Shown here: positions 1-7,966 of the stretch, one piece after another | How the letters are laid out: each line of letters starts with the position of its first letter | Numbering within the stretch: position 1 is the first letter of the stretch | Origin: Oscillospiraceae bacterium | GTDB lineage: Bacteria; Bacillota; Clostridia; Oscillospirales; Oscillospiraceae | Assembly (NCBI GenBank): GCA_021201735.1 | Contig: JAJQEJ010000048.1 | Coordinates: 1 to 49,509 of the forward strand | DNA length: 49,509 bases | Direction: 5' to 3' | Translations under genes and position numbers: made by a program | The notes under the pieces: generated by a model | Seen by the model: the letters and a program-made list of their open reading frames with translations, nothing else | Database searches by the model: none | Told to the model about the DNA's origin: nothing

Positions 1-3
1 GTT

Positions 4-39
4 GCGGGCACCGCTGCATGATGCAGTGATGCCCGCTTT
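4..39. terminator. hairpin at left edge
   Basis: Arms GCGGGCA (4-10) and TGCCCGC (30-36) enclose a second stem of about 7 bp (12-18 with 22-28). TTT follows on the + strand. It may end a + strand gene lying left of the window, or be part of a sigG downstream region. The T-run is short, so termination activity is uncertain. Confidence 0.4.
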
Positions 40-52
40 GTCTTCGGTCTGA

Positions 53-80
53 GGGCGCGGATACTTTATCCGCGCCCTTT
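53..80. terminator. hairpin just after sigG stop
   Basis: A perfect 11-bp stem (53-63 with 67-77) with a CTT loop starts 4 nt beyond the sigG stop codon. TTT follows on the + strand and AAA on that side for the - strand reading, so it is not a classic intrinsic terminator for sigG. It probably protects or ends the sigG mRNA together with the hairpin at 4-36. Confidence 0.5.
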
Positions 81-81
81 G

Positions 82-852
82 CTATATTTGGCTTTTGATC
101 TGTTTGATTGCATTCTTCTCCAGCCGGGAGACCTGCGCCTGGGAGATACCCAACTCTGCGGAAACCTCCATCTGCGTGCGCCCCTCAAAAAAGCGGAGGT
201 TGAGTATCGTCTTTTCCCGGCTGGTGAGCCGCGCCATTGCATCGTAGAGCGCGATATGCTCTAGCCAGCTATCATCGGTATTTTTGCTGTCCTTGACCTG
301 GTCCATGACGCACATGGCGTCCCCGTTGTCGGAGTAGATGGGTTCGTTGAGTGAGATCGGGTCGACAATGGCGTCGAGCGCAAAAACGACATCCTCCCGC
401 TTAATTTCCAGCGCCTTGGCGATTTCGTCAAGTGTCGGCTCGCGCTGATGCTCCAGCATAAACCGCTCTTTTTCCTGCATGATTTTATAGGCCGTATCAC
501 GCATGGAGCGCGAAACACGCAGGCTGCTGTTGTCGCGCAGATAGCGGCGGATTTCCCCGACGATCATGGGCACGCCGTAGGTGGAGAACCGCACGTCAAG
601 ATCCACGTTAAAATTGTCAATGGCCTTAATGAGCCCGATGCAACCCACCTGAAACAGATCGTCGGCATTCTCGCCGCGCCCGGCAAAGCGCTGGATGACG
701 GAAAGCACCAGCCGCAGATTTCCCGCAATCAGCTCCTCGCGCGCCTGCTTGTCCCCCTCCCGCATCTTGCGCAGGAGCGCCAAGGACTCCTCACTTTTTA
801 AGACCTTCAGCTTTGAGGTGTTGACACCACATATTTCTACTTTTCCATGCAT
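82..852 (-). CDS. sigG: RNA polymerase sporulation sigma factor SigG
   Basis: A 256-aa sigma-70 family protein that directs late forespore transcription. The N-terminus carries the SigG signature KVEICGVNTSKL, followed by region 2 (FQVGCIGLIKAIDNF, YGVPMIVGEIRRYLRD) and a region 4 helix-turn-helix (GISQAQVSRLEKNAIKQI), as in Bacillus SigG. The open frame runs further upstream to 906, but the ATG at 852 has GGGAGG 9 nt before it and gives the family's normal N-terminus. The gene upstream on this strand is rplT, closed by its own terminator, so sigG is not in a spoIIGA-sigE-sigG arrangement here. A forespore-type promoter lies at 880-908. Confidence 0.96.
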   Translation of the reverse strand: MHGKVEICGVNTSKLKVLKSEESLALLRKMREGDKQAREELIAGNLRLVLSVIQRFAGRGENADDLFQVGCIGLIKAIDNFNVDLDVRFSTYGVPMIVGEIRRYLRDNSSLRVSRSMRDTAYKIMQEKERFMLEHQREPTLDEIAKALEIKREDVVFALDAIVDPISLNEPIYSDNGDAMCVMDQVKDSKNTDDSWLEHIALYDAMARLTSREKTILNLRFFEGRTQMEVSAELGISQAQVSRLEKNAIKQIKSQI

Positions 853-879
853 TCCAGCGCCTCCCTCTGTTGGTAAGAA

Positions 880-908
880 CAGTATTTCCCGTACACCTGC
901 TTTCATAC
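880..908 (-). promoter_or_regulatory. candidate sigma-F/G promoter of sigG
   Basis: On the - strand GTATG (908-904), 17 nt, then AATACTG (886-880) resembles the forespore consensus gHATR-N18-cATnHTA, with the last base off. Transcription would start about 20 nt before the ATG at 852 and just include the GGGAGG site. Such a promoter would fit autoregulation or SigF control, but it was found by eye only. Confidence 0.42.
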
Positions 909-990
909 GGGCGGGAGAGGCGCTATATTTTTTATTGTCTGACCGCTTTCGATGGATTTCTGCCGTGCGGCATGGTATGAATCATAGCAT

Positions 991-1043
991 AAAAGACCGG
1001 CGCATTTCAGATCGTGATATGTGATCTGAAATGCGCCGGTTTT
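991..1043. terminator. bidirectional terminator after rplT
   Basis: A perfect 18-bp stem (996-1013 with 1023-1040) has a 9-nt loop. On the - strand it is followed by TCTTTTA, and on the + strand by TTTTA. It lies 22 nt past the rplT stop codon and ends the infC-rpmI-rplT transcript, separating it from sigG. Confidence 0.88.
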
Positions 1044-1061
1044 ATGATTCCTGCTATTTAC

Positions 1062-1418
1062 TTACGCCAACTGCGCCTTTGCCATCTCGGTCAGCGTGAC
1101 AAATGCGGTCTGGTCACTGACCGCCATCTCGGCGAGCATCTTGCGGTTAATCTCCACCCCGGACTTCTTCAGCCCGTTCATGAAGGTGGAATAGTTCATC
1201 CCGTTCATTTTGCACGCGGCAGAGATACGGGTGATCCAAAGCTGACGGAAGTCACGCTTTTTGAGCCGTCTGCCGGTATACGCGTAAGTCAGGGATTTCA
1301 TGACCTGCTCGTTTGCCATCTTAAAATGCTTGCTCTTCGCGCCCCAATAGCCCTTTGCGAGCTTTAGAACTTTATTTCTTCTTTTGCGCGTCATCATCGC
1401 GCCTTTGACTCTAGCCAT
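1062..1418 (-). CDS. rplT: 50S ribosomal protein L20
   Basis: A 118-aa protein of the usual L20 length that binds 23S rRNA early in large-subunit assembly. It has the basic N-terminal extension ([21 protein letters not shown]) characteristic of the family, including the GYWGAKS and [16 protein letters not shown] blocks. The start ATG follows AGGAGG by 8 nt. It is the last gene of infC-rpmI-rplT. In Bacillus and E. coli L20 represses its own operon by binding the mRNA, so the leader structure upstream of infC is its likely target; that role is inferred here. Confidence 0.98.
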   Translation of the reverse strand: MARVKGAMMTRKRRNKVLKLAKGYWGAKSKHFKMANEQVMKSLTYAYTGRRLKKRDFRQLWITRISAACKMNGMNYSTFMNGLKKSGVEINRKMLAEMAVSDQTAFVTLTEMAKAQLA

Positions 1419-1452
1419 TATGAAAGCCTCCTATGTTTCACAGTTTCAATTC

Positions 1453-1656
1453 TTATTTGTAGGGGATCATGCGCTTGATCGCCGACTCGTTGGTTTTATC
1501 GGCATAAGCCGCGGCGCGGAGGCCTCTTTTGCGCTTGGTATCTTTTCCATGGCCATTGAGCAGATGACTCTTATACGCGTGCGCGCGCTTCACCTTGCCC
1601 GACTTTGTCAGCTTAAATCTCTTTTTTGCACCACTGTGTGTTTTCAGTTTCGGCAT
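1453..1656 (-). CDS. rpmI: 50S ribosomal protein L35
   Basis: A 67-aa very basic protein with the L35 signature: MPKLKTHSGAKKRFKLTKSG at the N-terminus and HLLNGHGKDTKRKRGLR in the middle. The start follows AAAGGAG by about 10 nt. It sits between infC and rplT in the conserved order. The 60-nt gap to infC and 34-nt gap to rplT contain no terminator, so the three genes form one transcript. Confidence 0.98.
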   Translation of the reverse strand: MPKLKTHSGAKKRFKLTKSGKVKRAHAYKSHLLNGHGKDTKRKRGLRAAAYADKTNESAIKRMIPYK

Positions 1657-1716
1657 AATGGTGTAACTCCTTTACTATAATAAATATCTGGTTTGAAGTG
1701 CAACACTTAGCACACC

Positions 1717-2250
1717 CTATGTCTTCTTTACCTCTTTGGCGATCTTGGGTGAGAGGAAAATTGACATATGACGCCCTTCCAGCTTCGGATCCTTGTCCAT
1801 CGCGGCCTCTTCCGTACACAATTCGGCAAATTTCAGCAAAAGGCCGCGTCCGATATCGGTGTGCGCCATTTCGCGCCCACGAAACCGGACAGTTACTTTT
1901 ACGCGGTTGCCCTCCGCCAAAAATTTTTGTGCGTTGCGCAGCTTGACGTTGAAATCATTGCTGTCGATGCCCGGTGACATACGAACCTCTTTGATTTCAA
2001 CAATATGCTGGTTCTTGCGCGCTTCCTTCTCCCGCTTGGTCTGCTCGAACTTAAACTTACCGTAGTCCATAAGCTTGCAGACCGGCGGAACGGCATTCGG
2101 CGAAATTTTCACAAGATCCAAATTTTGCTCGTATGCCATATTCAGTGCGTTCTCGGGAGAAACAATGCCAAGCTGCTCTCCATCCTGCGAGACCAGTCGG
2201 ACTTCCTTGTCACGGATTTCTTCGTTGATTTGATGACCCTTGCTGCTGAT
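1717..2250 (-). CDS. infC: translation initiation factor IF-3 (ATC start)
   Basis: IF-3 keeps 30S subunits free and checks start codon pairing. The first in-frame ATG is at 2139, which would give only 140 aa and delete half of the N-terminal domain. The frame stays open upstream and encodes the conserved start of the family (INEEIRDKEVRL, then GIVSPENALNMAYEQNLDLV). An ATC codon at 2250-2248 lies 9 nt after GGAGG and gives a 177-aa protein of normal length. Non-canonical starts (ATT in E. coli, ATC in Myxococcus) are known for infC and allow autoregulation, because IF-3 rejects near-cognate starts. No ATG, GTG or TTG fits this position. Confidence 0.93.
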   Translation of the reverse strand: MSSKGHQINEEIRDKEVRLVSQDGEQLGIVSPENALNMAYEQNLDLVKISPNAVPPVCKLMDYGKFKFEQTKREKEARKNQHIVEIKEVRMSPGIDSNDFNVKLRNAQKFLAEGNRVKVTVRFRGREMAHTDIGRGLLLKFAELCTEEAAMDKDPKLEGRHMSIFLSPKIAKEVKKT

Positions 2251-2276
2251 ACGGAAACACCTCCAATTTTGCCCGC

Positions 2277-2305
2277 AAAAAAGCGGCTACCGTGTTGGTA
2301 TCCGC
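2277..2305 (-). promoter_or_regulatory. intrinsic terminator in infC leader (attenuator)
   Basis: On the - strand GCGGATACC (2305-2297), a 5-nt loop and GGTAGCCGC (2291-2283) form a 9-bp stem with one mismatch, followed directly by six T (2282-2277). It lies between the promoter at 2422-2450 and the infC start, 26 nt before the ATC. This is the layout of a transcription attenuator. L20-dependent premature termination in the infC leader is known in Bacillus, so the same control is inferred here. Confidence 0.72.
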
Positions 2306-2421
2306 ATCACAAAGTAACAATCCGCCCCTGTTCGCAGCGCATCGTAAAACCATGTTAACCTCTGTGCCTTTGGCGGGAGGTGAGGATGGCGGAACCAATC
2401 CTTCTTCATTTTGCAAGATGA

Positions 2422-2450
2422 ATTGTATCACAGCCGGCAAGCCTTGTCAA
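2422..2450 (-). promoter_or_regulatory. sigma-A promoter of infC-rpmI-rplT
   Basis: TTGACA (2450-2445), a 17-nt spacer and TACAAT (2427-2422) read on the - strand. The predicted leader to the infC start is about 165 nt and contains the attenuator hairpin. The region is shared back-to-back with spoVT. Confidence 0.85.
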
Positions 2451-2513
2451 GGCCGAATCAAATCGAATCAAGCAAAATACATATATTCCCATTCACTTCC
2501 GAATCCTTTCGCT

Positions 2514-2543
2514 GCATAGGTCATACAAATCCTGCAAATACTA
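2514..2543 (+). promoter_or_regulatory. candidate sigma-G promoter of spoVT
   Basis: GCATA (2514-2518), exactly 18 nt, then AATACTA (2537-2543) fits the sigma-G consensus gHATR-N18-cATnHTA except for one base. The transcript would begin close to the AGGAGG site upstream of the spoVT ATG. spoVT is a sigma-G gene in Bacillus. Confidence 0.55.
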
Positions 2544-2565
2544 CCGCAAAAGGAGGCGCAAACCT

Positions 2566-3108
2566 ATGAAAGCAACCGGAATCGTCCGAAGAATTGATGA
2601 CTTAGGACGAGTCGTGATACCAAAAGAAATCCGCCGCACCATGAGAATCCGTGAAGGTGATCCCCTGGAAATCTATACCGACAAGGATGGCGGCGTTATT
2701 TTTCGAAAATATTCCCTGATGGGCGGCCTTGTCGACTTTGCCGCTCAAATGTGCGAAACCCTGAATAAAACCACCGGCGAAATCGCAGTAATTACCGACC
2801 GTGACAGCTGCATTGCAGCCGTGGGCGCAACGCGGCGCGAGCTGGTGGATAAACGGATATCAAGCGAACTCGAGCAGCTGATGGAGGGCAGACAGATCTA
2901 TCAGCACAATGCCGGAAACCCGCCCCTGCCGCTGCTTGAGGGCGAGGAAAAGTACCATCTGACCTGCGCGGCACCCATTCTCTCAGAGGGGGATGTGCTC
3001 GGCTGCGTGATCTTTGCCGCAACCGACGCCAACGCAAACAGCAATGAAGTGGACTATAAGCTACTGCAGACCATTGCGGGCTTTCTCGGTCGTCAAATGG
3101 AGAATTAA
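2566..3108 (+). CDS. spoVT: stage V sporulation protein T, forespore regulator
   Basis: A 180-aa transcription factor of the AbrB/SpoVT family that tunes sigma-G dependent genes in the forespore. Residues 1-53 form the swapped-hairpin DNA-binding domain (TGIVRRIDDLGRVVIPKEIR, then DPLEIYTDKDGGVIFRKYS). The rest is a GAF-like domain (HLTCAAPILSEGDVLGCVIF). Length and both blocks match Bacillus SpoVT. The ATG follows AGGAGG by 9 nt. It is monocistronic: infC is divergent upstream and the next gene is convergent. Confidence 0.96.
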   Translation: MKATGIVRRIDDLGRVVIPKEIRRTMRIREGDPLEIYTDKDGGVIFRKYSLMGGLVDFAAQMCETLNKTTGEIAVITDRDSCIAAVGATRRELVDKRISSELEQLMEGRQIYQHNAGNPPLPLLEGEEKYHLTCAAPILSEGDVLGCVIFAATDANANSNEVDYKLLQTIAGFLGRQMEN

Positions 3109-3112
3109 TACT

Positions 3113-3240
3113 GATCACTGATTAAATGCTTTAATCAGTGATGCGGCACCTTTGGTGCCGCGCCGCTACGCGGCACGTCTCATAAGCTCCGTACGCGCTC
3201 CGCGCTATCAATCGCTATTCAGCGATTGAAACGGAGACTA
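3113..3240. repeat. cluster of consecutive hairpins
   Basis: Four stem-loops follow each other almost without spacing. They are 3114-3126/3130-3142 (13 bp, perfect), 3143-3150/3154-3161 (8 bp), 3162-3166/3170-3174 (5 bp) and 3209-3216/3221-3228 (8 bp). The last is nested in CTCCGT (3187-3192)/ACGGAG (3231-3236). No ORF is plausible here. The first stem may act as the spoVT terminator, but the rest exceeds what termination needs and resembles a palindromic intergenic repeat. Whether it recurs in the genome cannot be seen from one window. Confidence 0.6.
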
Positions 3241-3250
3241 GTATAACATT

Positions 3251-3300
3251 CACGCTCCTTCTCAATTGTTCTGTGCATTGAGAAGGAGCGTGGATTGTTT
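3251..3300. terminator. hairpin between convergent spoVT and permease gene
   Basis: A perfect 16-bp stem (3251-3266 with 3277-3292) and a 10-nt loop lie 18 nt beyond the stop of the - strand permease gene. The flanks are T-rich but without a long T-run on either side (GATTGTTT on +, AATGTTAT on -). It is probably a shared terminator of the two converging transcripts. Confidence 0.6.
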
Positions 3301-3309
3301 ACATAAAAT

Positions 3310-4491
3310 TCAGTTGTCCGGCTCGGGTGGCTTTTCCTCTTCCGATGCGCCGATGTTGCTCAGTCCTTTTTTCTCCAGCCGCTTATTCACCCAGTCGCGC
3401 ACAATCGCGTAAATCACCGCAAACACGGGTACGCCAAGGAGCATACCGATAAAGCCGAACAGTCCGCCGCCCACAATAATCGCAACGAGCACCCACAGCG
3501 GCGAAAGGCCGGTGCTGTCCCCCAGTATTTTGGGCCCCAGTACATTCCCGTCGAATTGTTGCAGCGCCACAATCATAATCAAAAAACGCAGCGCCGCCCA
3601 CGGGTCGACAATCACCAGAATCATCACGCACGGGATCGCGCCGATGAACGGGCCAAAAAACGGAATGATGTTGGTCACACCGATCACGACGCCAACCAGC
3701 ACCGGAAACGGAATCCGCAGGATTACGCACAGCGCAAAGCACAGCACCCCGATGATTGCGCTGTCAATGATCTTGCCATTGATAAACCGCAAAAAGATAT
3801 GGTTTGCGTTGTGGAGGACATCGGAAAACCAGTCCATCTGTTTTTTCGGTATAACGGCATACGAAAGACGCTTCACCTGACGCAGATGCGTCTTTTTGCT
3901 CAGGAGCATATAGATGGAGGAAATGATCGCGGTAATTGCCGCAATAAACCAGTTACCCACCGCCATGCCAATATCCACAAGCCTTGGCAGCGCGGTCTTG
4001 ACCATTTCAGAAGCCTGCTCCATCACATCCTGATAGGTGACGAGCACATCATTGATGCCTTCTTCGTTTTCTATGCCAAATTGATTCATCAAATCCTGCA
4101 CCAACTGATTTAGGTTATCAAGGTAGTCCGACATATTGTTAATTAAAACCCCGACACGCTCAATGCTCTCCACCACGCTGGGCACAATGGCCAGAATCAA
4201 AACCGCAAGTATCAGAACCGCAATGATATACACCGTCAAAATGGAGAGGCCCCGTCCGTATTTCACCCGGTGATATACCTTCCTATAGAAGAAATTGACC
4301 GGCGCGTTGAGCAGATAGGCAATGATAAATCCCGCGATGAACGGCCCGATAAGATCCAGTAAAAAGGCAATTTTACTCCAAATAACGCCGAAATTGGACA
4401 GCGCCAGATAAAAAGCGATGCCAATGAGTACCACAATCAGGTTGGAACGCGCCGAGCCGCTCAGTTGATACCATTTTTTGTTTTCGTTCAA
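3310..4491 (-). CDS. AI-2E family transporter (YdbI/PerM-like)
   Basis: A multi-pass membrane protein of about 393 aa belonging to the AI-2E exporter superfamily (UPF0118). It shows the family layout: two N-terminal hydrophobic segments, a pair around residues 55-115, a long soluble middle, then a C-terminal bundle with FPVLVGVVIGVTNIIPFFGP and GNVLGPKILGDSTGLSPLWV, the most conserved family blocks. Members have been linked to autoinducer export or Na+/H+ exchange; the substrate here is unknown. An ATG at 4518 is in frame, but it lacks a ribosome binding site, whereas a TTG at 4491 has AAAGGA 8 nt upstream, so the latter is preferred. It is last in the long - strand run, 36 nt after tyrS. Confidence 0.88.
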   Translation of the reverse strand: MNENKKWYQLSGSARSNLIVVLIGIAFYLALSNFGVIWSKIAFLLDLIGPFIAGFIIAYLLNAPVNFFYRKVYHRVKYGRGLSILTVYIIAVLILAVLILAIVPSVVESIERVGVLINNMSDYLDNLNQLVQDLMNQFGIENEEGINDVLVTYQDVMEQASEMVKTALPRLVDIGMAVGNWFIAAITAIISSIYMLLSKKTHLRQVKRLSYAVIPKKQMDWFSDVLHNANHIFLRFINGKIIDSAIIGVLCFALCVILRIPFPVLVGVVIGVTNIIPFFGPFIGAIPCVMILVIVDPWAALRFLIMIVALQQFDGNVLGPKILGDSTGLSPLWVLVAIIVGGGLFGFIGMLLGVPVFAVIYAIVRDWVNKRLEKKGLSNIGASEEEKPPEPDN

Positions 4492-4527
4492 TCGAAAATT
4501 CCTTTCTGCCGCATGCATTGCATGTAC

Positions 4528-5751
4528 TTACGAAAAAACCCGGCGAAAGACTTTCTTCCCCTTTTTGATCGTAATCCCTTCTCCCGCAAGGGTTTCCGCG
4601 GGGATTTGCAGGGTGATATCCGGCACCTTCTCACCGTCCACTTCCACCCCGCCCTGCTGGACTAAGCGGCGCGCTTCCGCCTTGGAGGGCGTGAGGCCGC
4701 ACTTTACGAGCAGGTCAAGAATCCCAATCATACCGTCGGTCAAATCCTCTGCCGAGAGCTGTGTTGACGGCATGCTGCTGCGGTCGCCTCCGGTTGCAAA
4801 GAGCGCCCGGGCAGCAGCCTGCGCCCGCTCCGCCTCCGCTTGCCCATGCACGAGCGCGGTTAGCTCGAACGCGAGAATTTCCTTCGCTGTGTTGAGCTGG
4901 GCACCCTCCCACTGATCCATCTCATCAATCTGCGAAAGGGGCAAAAAGGTGAGCATGCGCAGGCATTTGAGCACGTCCGCGTCATCGATATTGCGCCAAT
5001 ACTGGTAAAAATCGTAGGGCGAGGTCTTTTCCGGATCCAGCCAGACCGCACCGGCCTGCGTTTTCCCCATCTTCTTCCCCTCGGATGTCAGCAGGAGGGT
5101 GATGGTCATGCCATAGGCGTCTTCCGCCAGCTTGCGGCGAATGAGCTCTGTACCGCCCAAAATATTCGACCACTGGTCGTCGCCGCCACACTGGAGATTG
5201 CAGCCGACTGTCTGGAACATGTGATAAAAGTCATAGCTCTGCATGATCATATAGTTGAATTCCAGAAAGGACAGGCCCTTTTCCATCCGCTGCTTATAGC
5301 AATCGGCACGCAGCATATTGTTGACGGAAAAACATGCGCCCACCTCGCGCAGCAGTTCGATATAGTTAAGCTCCAGCAGCCAGTCGGCGTTGTTGAGCAT
5401 CAGGGCCTTCCCCTCGCCGAAGTCGATAAAGCGGGACATCTGCTTTTTAAAACAGGCACAGTTGTGTTCAATGCGCTCCGTCGTCATCATCTGGCGCATG
5501 TCGGTGCGACCGGACGGGTCTCCCACCATCCCCGTGCCGCCGCCGAGCAGGGCGATGGGGCGGTTGCCCGCCATTTGCAGGCGCTTCATGAGCGAGAGCG
5601 CCATAAAATGCCCCACATGAAGGGAATCCGCCGTCGGGTCAAAGCCGATGTAAAAGGTCGCCTTCCCTTCATTGATGAGCGCGGCGATCTCCTCCTCGTC
5701 GGTCACCTGCGCAATCAGTCCGCGCGCCTTAAGTTCCTCGTAGGTCGTCAT
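4528..5751 (-). CDS. tyrS: tyrosyl-tRNA synthetase
   Basis: A 407-aa class I synthetase that charges tRNA-Tyr. The HIGH motif appears as HVGH ([18 protein letters not shown]). The KMSKS loop is KMGKT, as in the bacterial TyrS type. The tyrosine-binding region contains YDFYHMFQ and GGDDQWSNI. The C-terminal S4-like RNA-binding domain ends [10 protein letters not shown]. The length is typical. AAAGGA lies 11 nt before the ATG. It follows recN by only 28 nt, so there is no room for a tRNA-sensing T-box leader, which often controls tyrS in Firmicutes. Confidence 0.97.
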   Translation of the reverse strand: MTTYEELKARGLIAQVTDEEEIAALINEGKATFYIGFDPTADSLHVGHFMALSLMKRLQMAGNRPIALLGGGTGMVGDPSGRTDMRQMMTTERIEHNCACFKKQMSRFIDFGEGKALMLNNADWLLELNYIELLREVGACFSVNNMLRADCYKQRMEKGLSFLEFNYMIMQSYDFYHMFQTVGCNLQCGGDDQWSNILGGTELIRRKLAEDAYGMTITLLLTSEGKKMGKTQAGAVWLDPEKTSPYDFYQYWRNIDDADVLKCLRMLTFLPLSQIDEMDQWEGAQLNTAKEILAFELTALVHGQAEAERAQAAARALFATGGDRSSMPSTQLSAEDLTDGMIGILDLLVKCGLTPSKAEARRLVQQGGVEVDGEKVPDITLQIPAETLAGEGITIKKGKKVFRRVFS

Positions 5752-5779
5752 ATGTTACTGAATCCTTTCGTCTTTCGTA

Positions 5780-7468
5780 TCATTGCTTCTTGTATCCCGC
5801 CGCCGCGTCGAGCATTTCCCCGGCGCTCTCCAGCGCGGCGGATGTAATATGGGTGCCTGCCGAGAGGCGGGCAAGCTCAGCCTGCCGGGCAGCTCTGCCC
5901 AGACGGCTGACGGCAGTAAAGGTTCTGCCATCCTGTTCGCCCTTCCGGACGGAAAAATGGACGTCCGCCATCGCGGCAATTTGCGGGAGATGGGTCACGC
6001 AGAGCACCTGCTTCCCGCGCGCGACATCCGCCATCTTTTCGCCCACCTTCTGCGCGGCTCTGCCGGAAACGCCGGTGTCCACCTCGTCAAAGACCATGGT
6101 GCTCACGAGCTCATTTTCCGCCAGCACGTTCTTGATCGCGAGCATGATACGCGCAAGCTCGCCGCCGGAGGCAATTTTGTGGATGGAGCGGAGCGCCTCC
6201 CCCGTATTTGCTGACATGAGAAAGGACACATCGTCCATCCCGGTCGCGTCCATGAGGTGCCCCCCCTCTTTCGGCAGGATTCGTGTCTCGAAGCGGACAT
6301 TCGGCATGTCCAGCTGCCTGAGCTCCTCCCGCACACGCGCATCAAGCTTCTTGCCCGCGGCGCATCGCGCTTGGGTCAGCGCGGCACCAGCCCGGTTCGC
6401 CTGTGCAAGGGCGTCCGCCCGCTTCTGCTCCAGTCCCGCCAGGGCGTCACCGGCATATTCGATGCGGTCAAGCTCTTCCTTGCATTTTTCGAGATAGGAG
6501 AGCATCTCCTCCGTGGTGCTGCCGTATTTTTTATGCAGGCGGTACAGCACGTCGAGCCGCTCCTCCAGCCGGTCGAGCTCCCCCGGCTCAAAATCCATAC
6601 TGTACTGCAAATCACGCAGCCGCTCCGCTACATCCTCTGCGCCGCAGCGTAAATCCGCAAGCTGGGCCGCAAGCTCCGCGAGTTCCTCTCCCGTATCGGA
6701 GATATCCTGCATGGCCCGCTGGGCGGCTCCCACCTGGCTGAGGGCCCCCGCTGCATCCTCATCGCCAAGCAGGGCAAAATGCGCGCGCGCAACGGCGTCT
6801 GTGATGCGCTCTGCATTGCGCAGGATGTTCCGCCGCTCCAGCAGCGCTTCCTCCTCGCCCGCTTTGAGCGCCGCGCCCTCCAGCTCATCAATCTGGAAGC
6901 GCAGGGTGTCCATCCGGCGTGATTGCTCCGCTTCATCCATGGAGAGCGATTCTATTTCCCGGGAAATCTCACCGAGTGTCCAATAGCAGTCCGCATAGCC
7001 GGATGCCGCCGCCTCCACCCCGCCGAACTGGTCGAGATAGGACAGGTGTGTGCGCTCATCCAAAAGTCGCTGTCCGTCGTGCTGCCCATGGATATCCAGC
7101 AACTGCTCACCCAGCGCGCGCAGCTGTGTTACCGTGACGGCGCGCCCGTTGACGCGGCAGCTGCTTTTCCCGTCCGATTGTATCTCCCGCCGGATGATCA
7201 GATTGCCCTCCTCGTCGGGAGATAGTCCGTTTTCCGCAAACCACGGCAGATCGGGGAGGTCGCAGAAGATCGCCTCCACACACGCGCGCGCCGCACCCGT
7301 GCGGATCATCTCACGGCTCGTCCGCCCGCCGATGACGGCACCAATCGCGTCAATGACAATAGATTTCCCCGCACCTGTCTCACCGGTCAGCACGTTGAAT
7401 CCGCCCTCAAACGCAATATCGGCCAAGGCAATCACCGCTATATTCTCTATATGAAGCAGGCGCAGCAT
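5780..7468 (-). CDS. recN: DNA repair protein RecN
   Basis: A 562-aa SMC-like ATPase that acts early in double-strand break repair. The Walker A motif GETGAGKS is near residue 35. The central region is predicted coiled coil, rich in Glu, Leu and Ala. The C-terminal lobe has the ABC signature ASGGELARIMLAIK and the Walker B VFDEVDTGVSG. Length matches RecN. The ATG follows GGAGG by 9 nt. It sits after argR, a classic Firmicutes neighbour. Confidence 0.97.
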   Translation of the reverse strand: MLRLLHIENIAVIALADIAFEGGFNVLTGETGAGKSIVIDAIGAVIGGRTSREMIRTGAARACVEAIFCDLPDLPWFAENGLSPDEEGNLIIRREIQSDGKSSCRVNGRAVTVTQLRALGEQLLDIHGQHDGQRLLDERTHLSYLDQFGGVEAAASGYADCYWTLGEISREIESLSMDEAEQSRRMDTLRFQIDELEGAALKAGEEEALLERRNILRNAERITDAVARAHFALLGDEDAAGALSQVGAAQRAMQDISDTGEELAELAAQLADLRCGAEDVAERLRDLQYSMDFEPGELDRLEERLDVLYRLHKKYGSTTEEMLSYLEKCKEELDRIEYAGDALAGLEQKRADALAQANRAGAALTQARCAAGKKLDARVREELRQLDMPNVRFETRILPKEGGHLMDATGMDDVSFLMSANTGEALRSIHKIASGGELARIMLAIKNVLAENELVSTMVFDEVDTGVSGRAAQKVGEKMADVARGKQVLCVTHLPQIAAMADVHFSVRKGEQDGRTFTAVSRLGRAARQAELARLSAGTHITSAALESAGEMLDAAAGYKKQ

Positions 7469-7513
7469 ATAGACATTCCTCCACTCAAAATACGCAAGTT
7501 TTTAGAATTTGCT

Positions 7514-7966
7514 CTAATCCAGCATTTGCCGGATATCGCCGCAGAATGCGAGCGCCGCCTCGTTTGTGCGCATAATCAAAATTGCGGTGTCGTCGCCCGC
7601 GAGGCTCCCCACAATGCCGTCAATTTCCATGCCGTCGATGGCCGCGCATGCCGCAGGGGCGAGGCCGGGCATGGTTTTGACCACAACAATGTTCTGCGCT
7701 AAGTCGAAGGAGGTGATCCCCTCTTTGAAGATGGTGCGCAGGCGATCGGAGTAATTGCGCAACGCCCTGCGCTCGCTGACCACATAGCGGTACACACCGT
7801 GGCTTCCCAGCTCTTTGACCAGGTTCATCTGCTTAATATCGCGTGATATTGTCGCCTGCGTGGCACGGAAGCCCCTCTGCTCCAGTGCGTGGAGCAATTC
7901 CTCCTGCGTTTCGATATCCTGCTGTGTAATGATCTGCGATATCTCCTGTTGCCGGTTTGCCTTCAC
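7514..7966 (-). CDS. argR: arginine repressor ArgR/AhrC
   Basis: A 150-aa arginine-responsive regulator. The N-terminal winged helix-turn-helix includes FRATQATISRDIKQMNLVK. The C-terminal hexamerisation and arginine-binding domain contains GSLAGDDTAILIMRT, with the paired Asp residues of the ligand site. Its ATG overlaps the nadK stop codon (ATGA, 7963-7966), so translation is coupled. Arginine biosynthesis targets are not in this window. Position between nadK and recN is conserved in Firmicutes. Confidence 0.97.
   Translation of the reverse strand: MKANRQQEISQIITQQDIETQEELLHALEQRGFRATQATISRDIKQMNLVKELGSHGVYRYVVSERRALRNYSDRLRTIFKEGITSFDLAQNIVVVKTMPGLAPAACAAIDGMEIDGIVGSLAGDDTAILIMRTNEAALAFCGDIRQMLD

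Noticed and set aside
695-1024. 109-codon + strand frame over the sigG 5' region
   Set aside because: It overlaps sigG and the rplT terminator hairpin and has no start signal or motif.
5752-5779. T-box leader upstream of tyrS
   Set aside because: Only 28 nt separate recN and tyrS, too short for a T-box.
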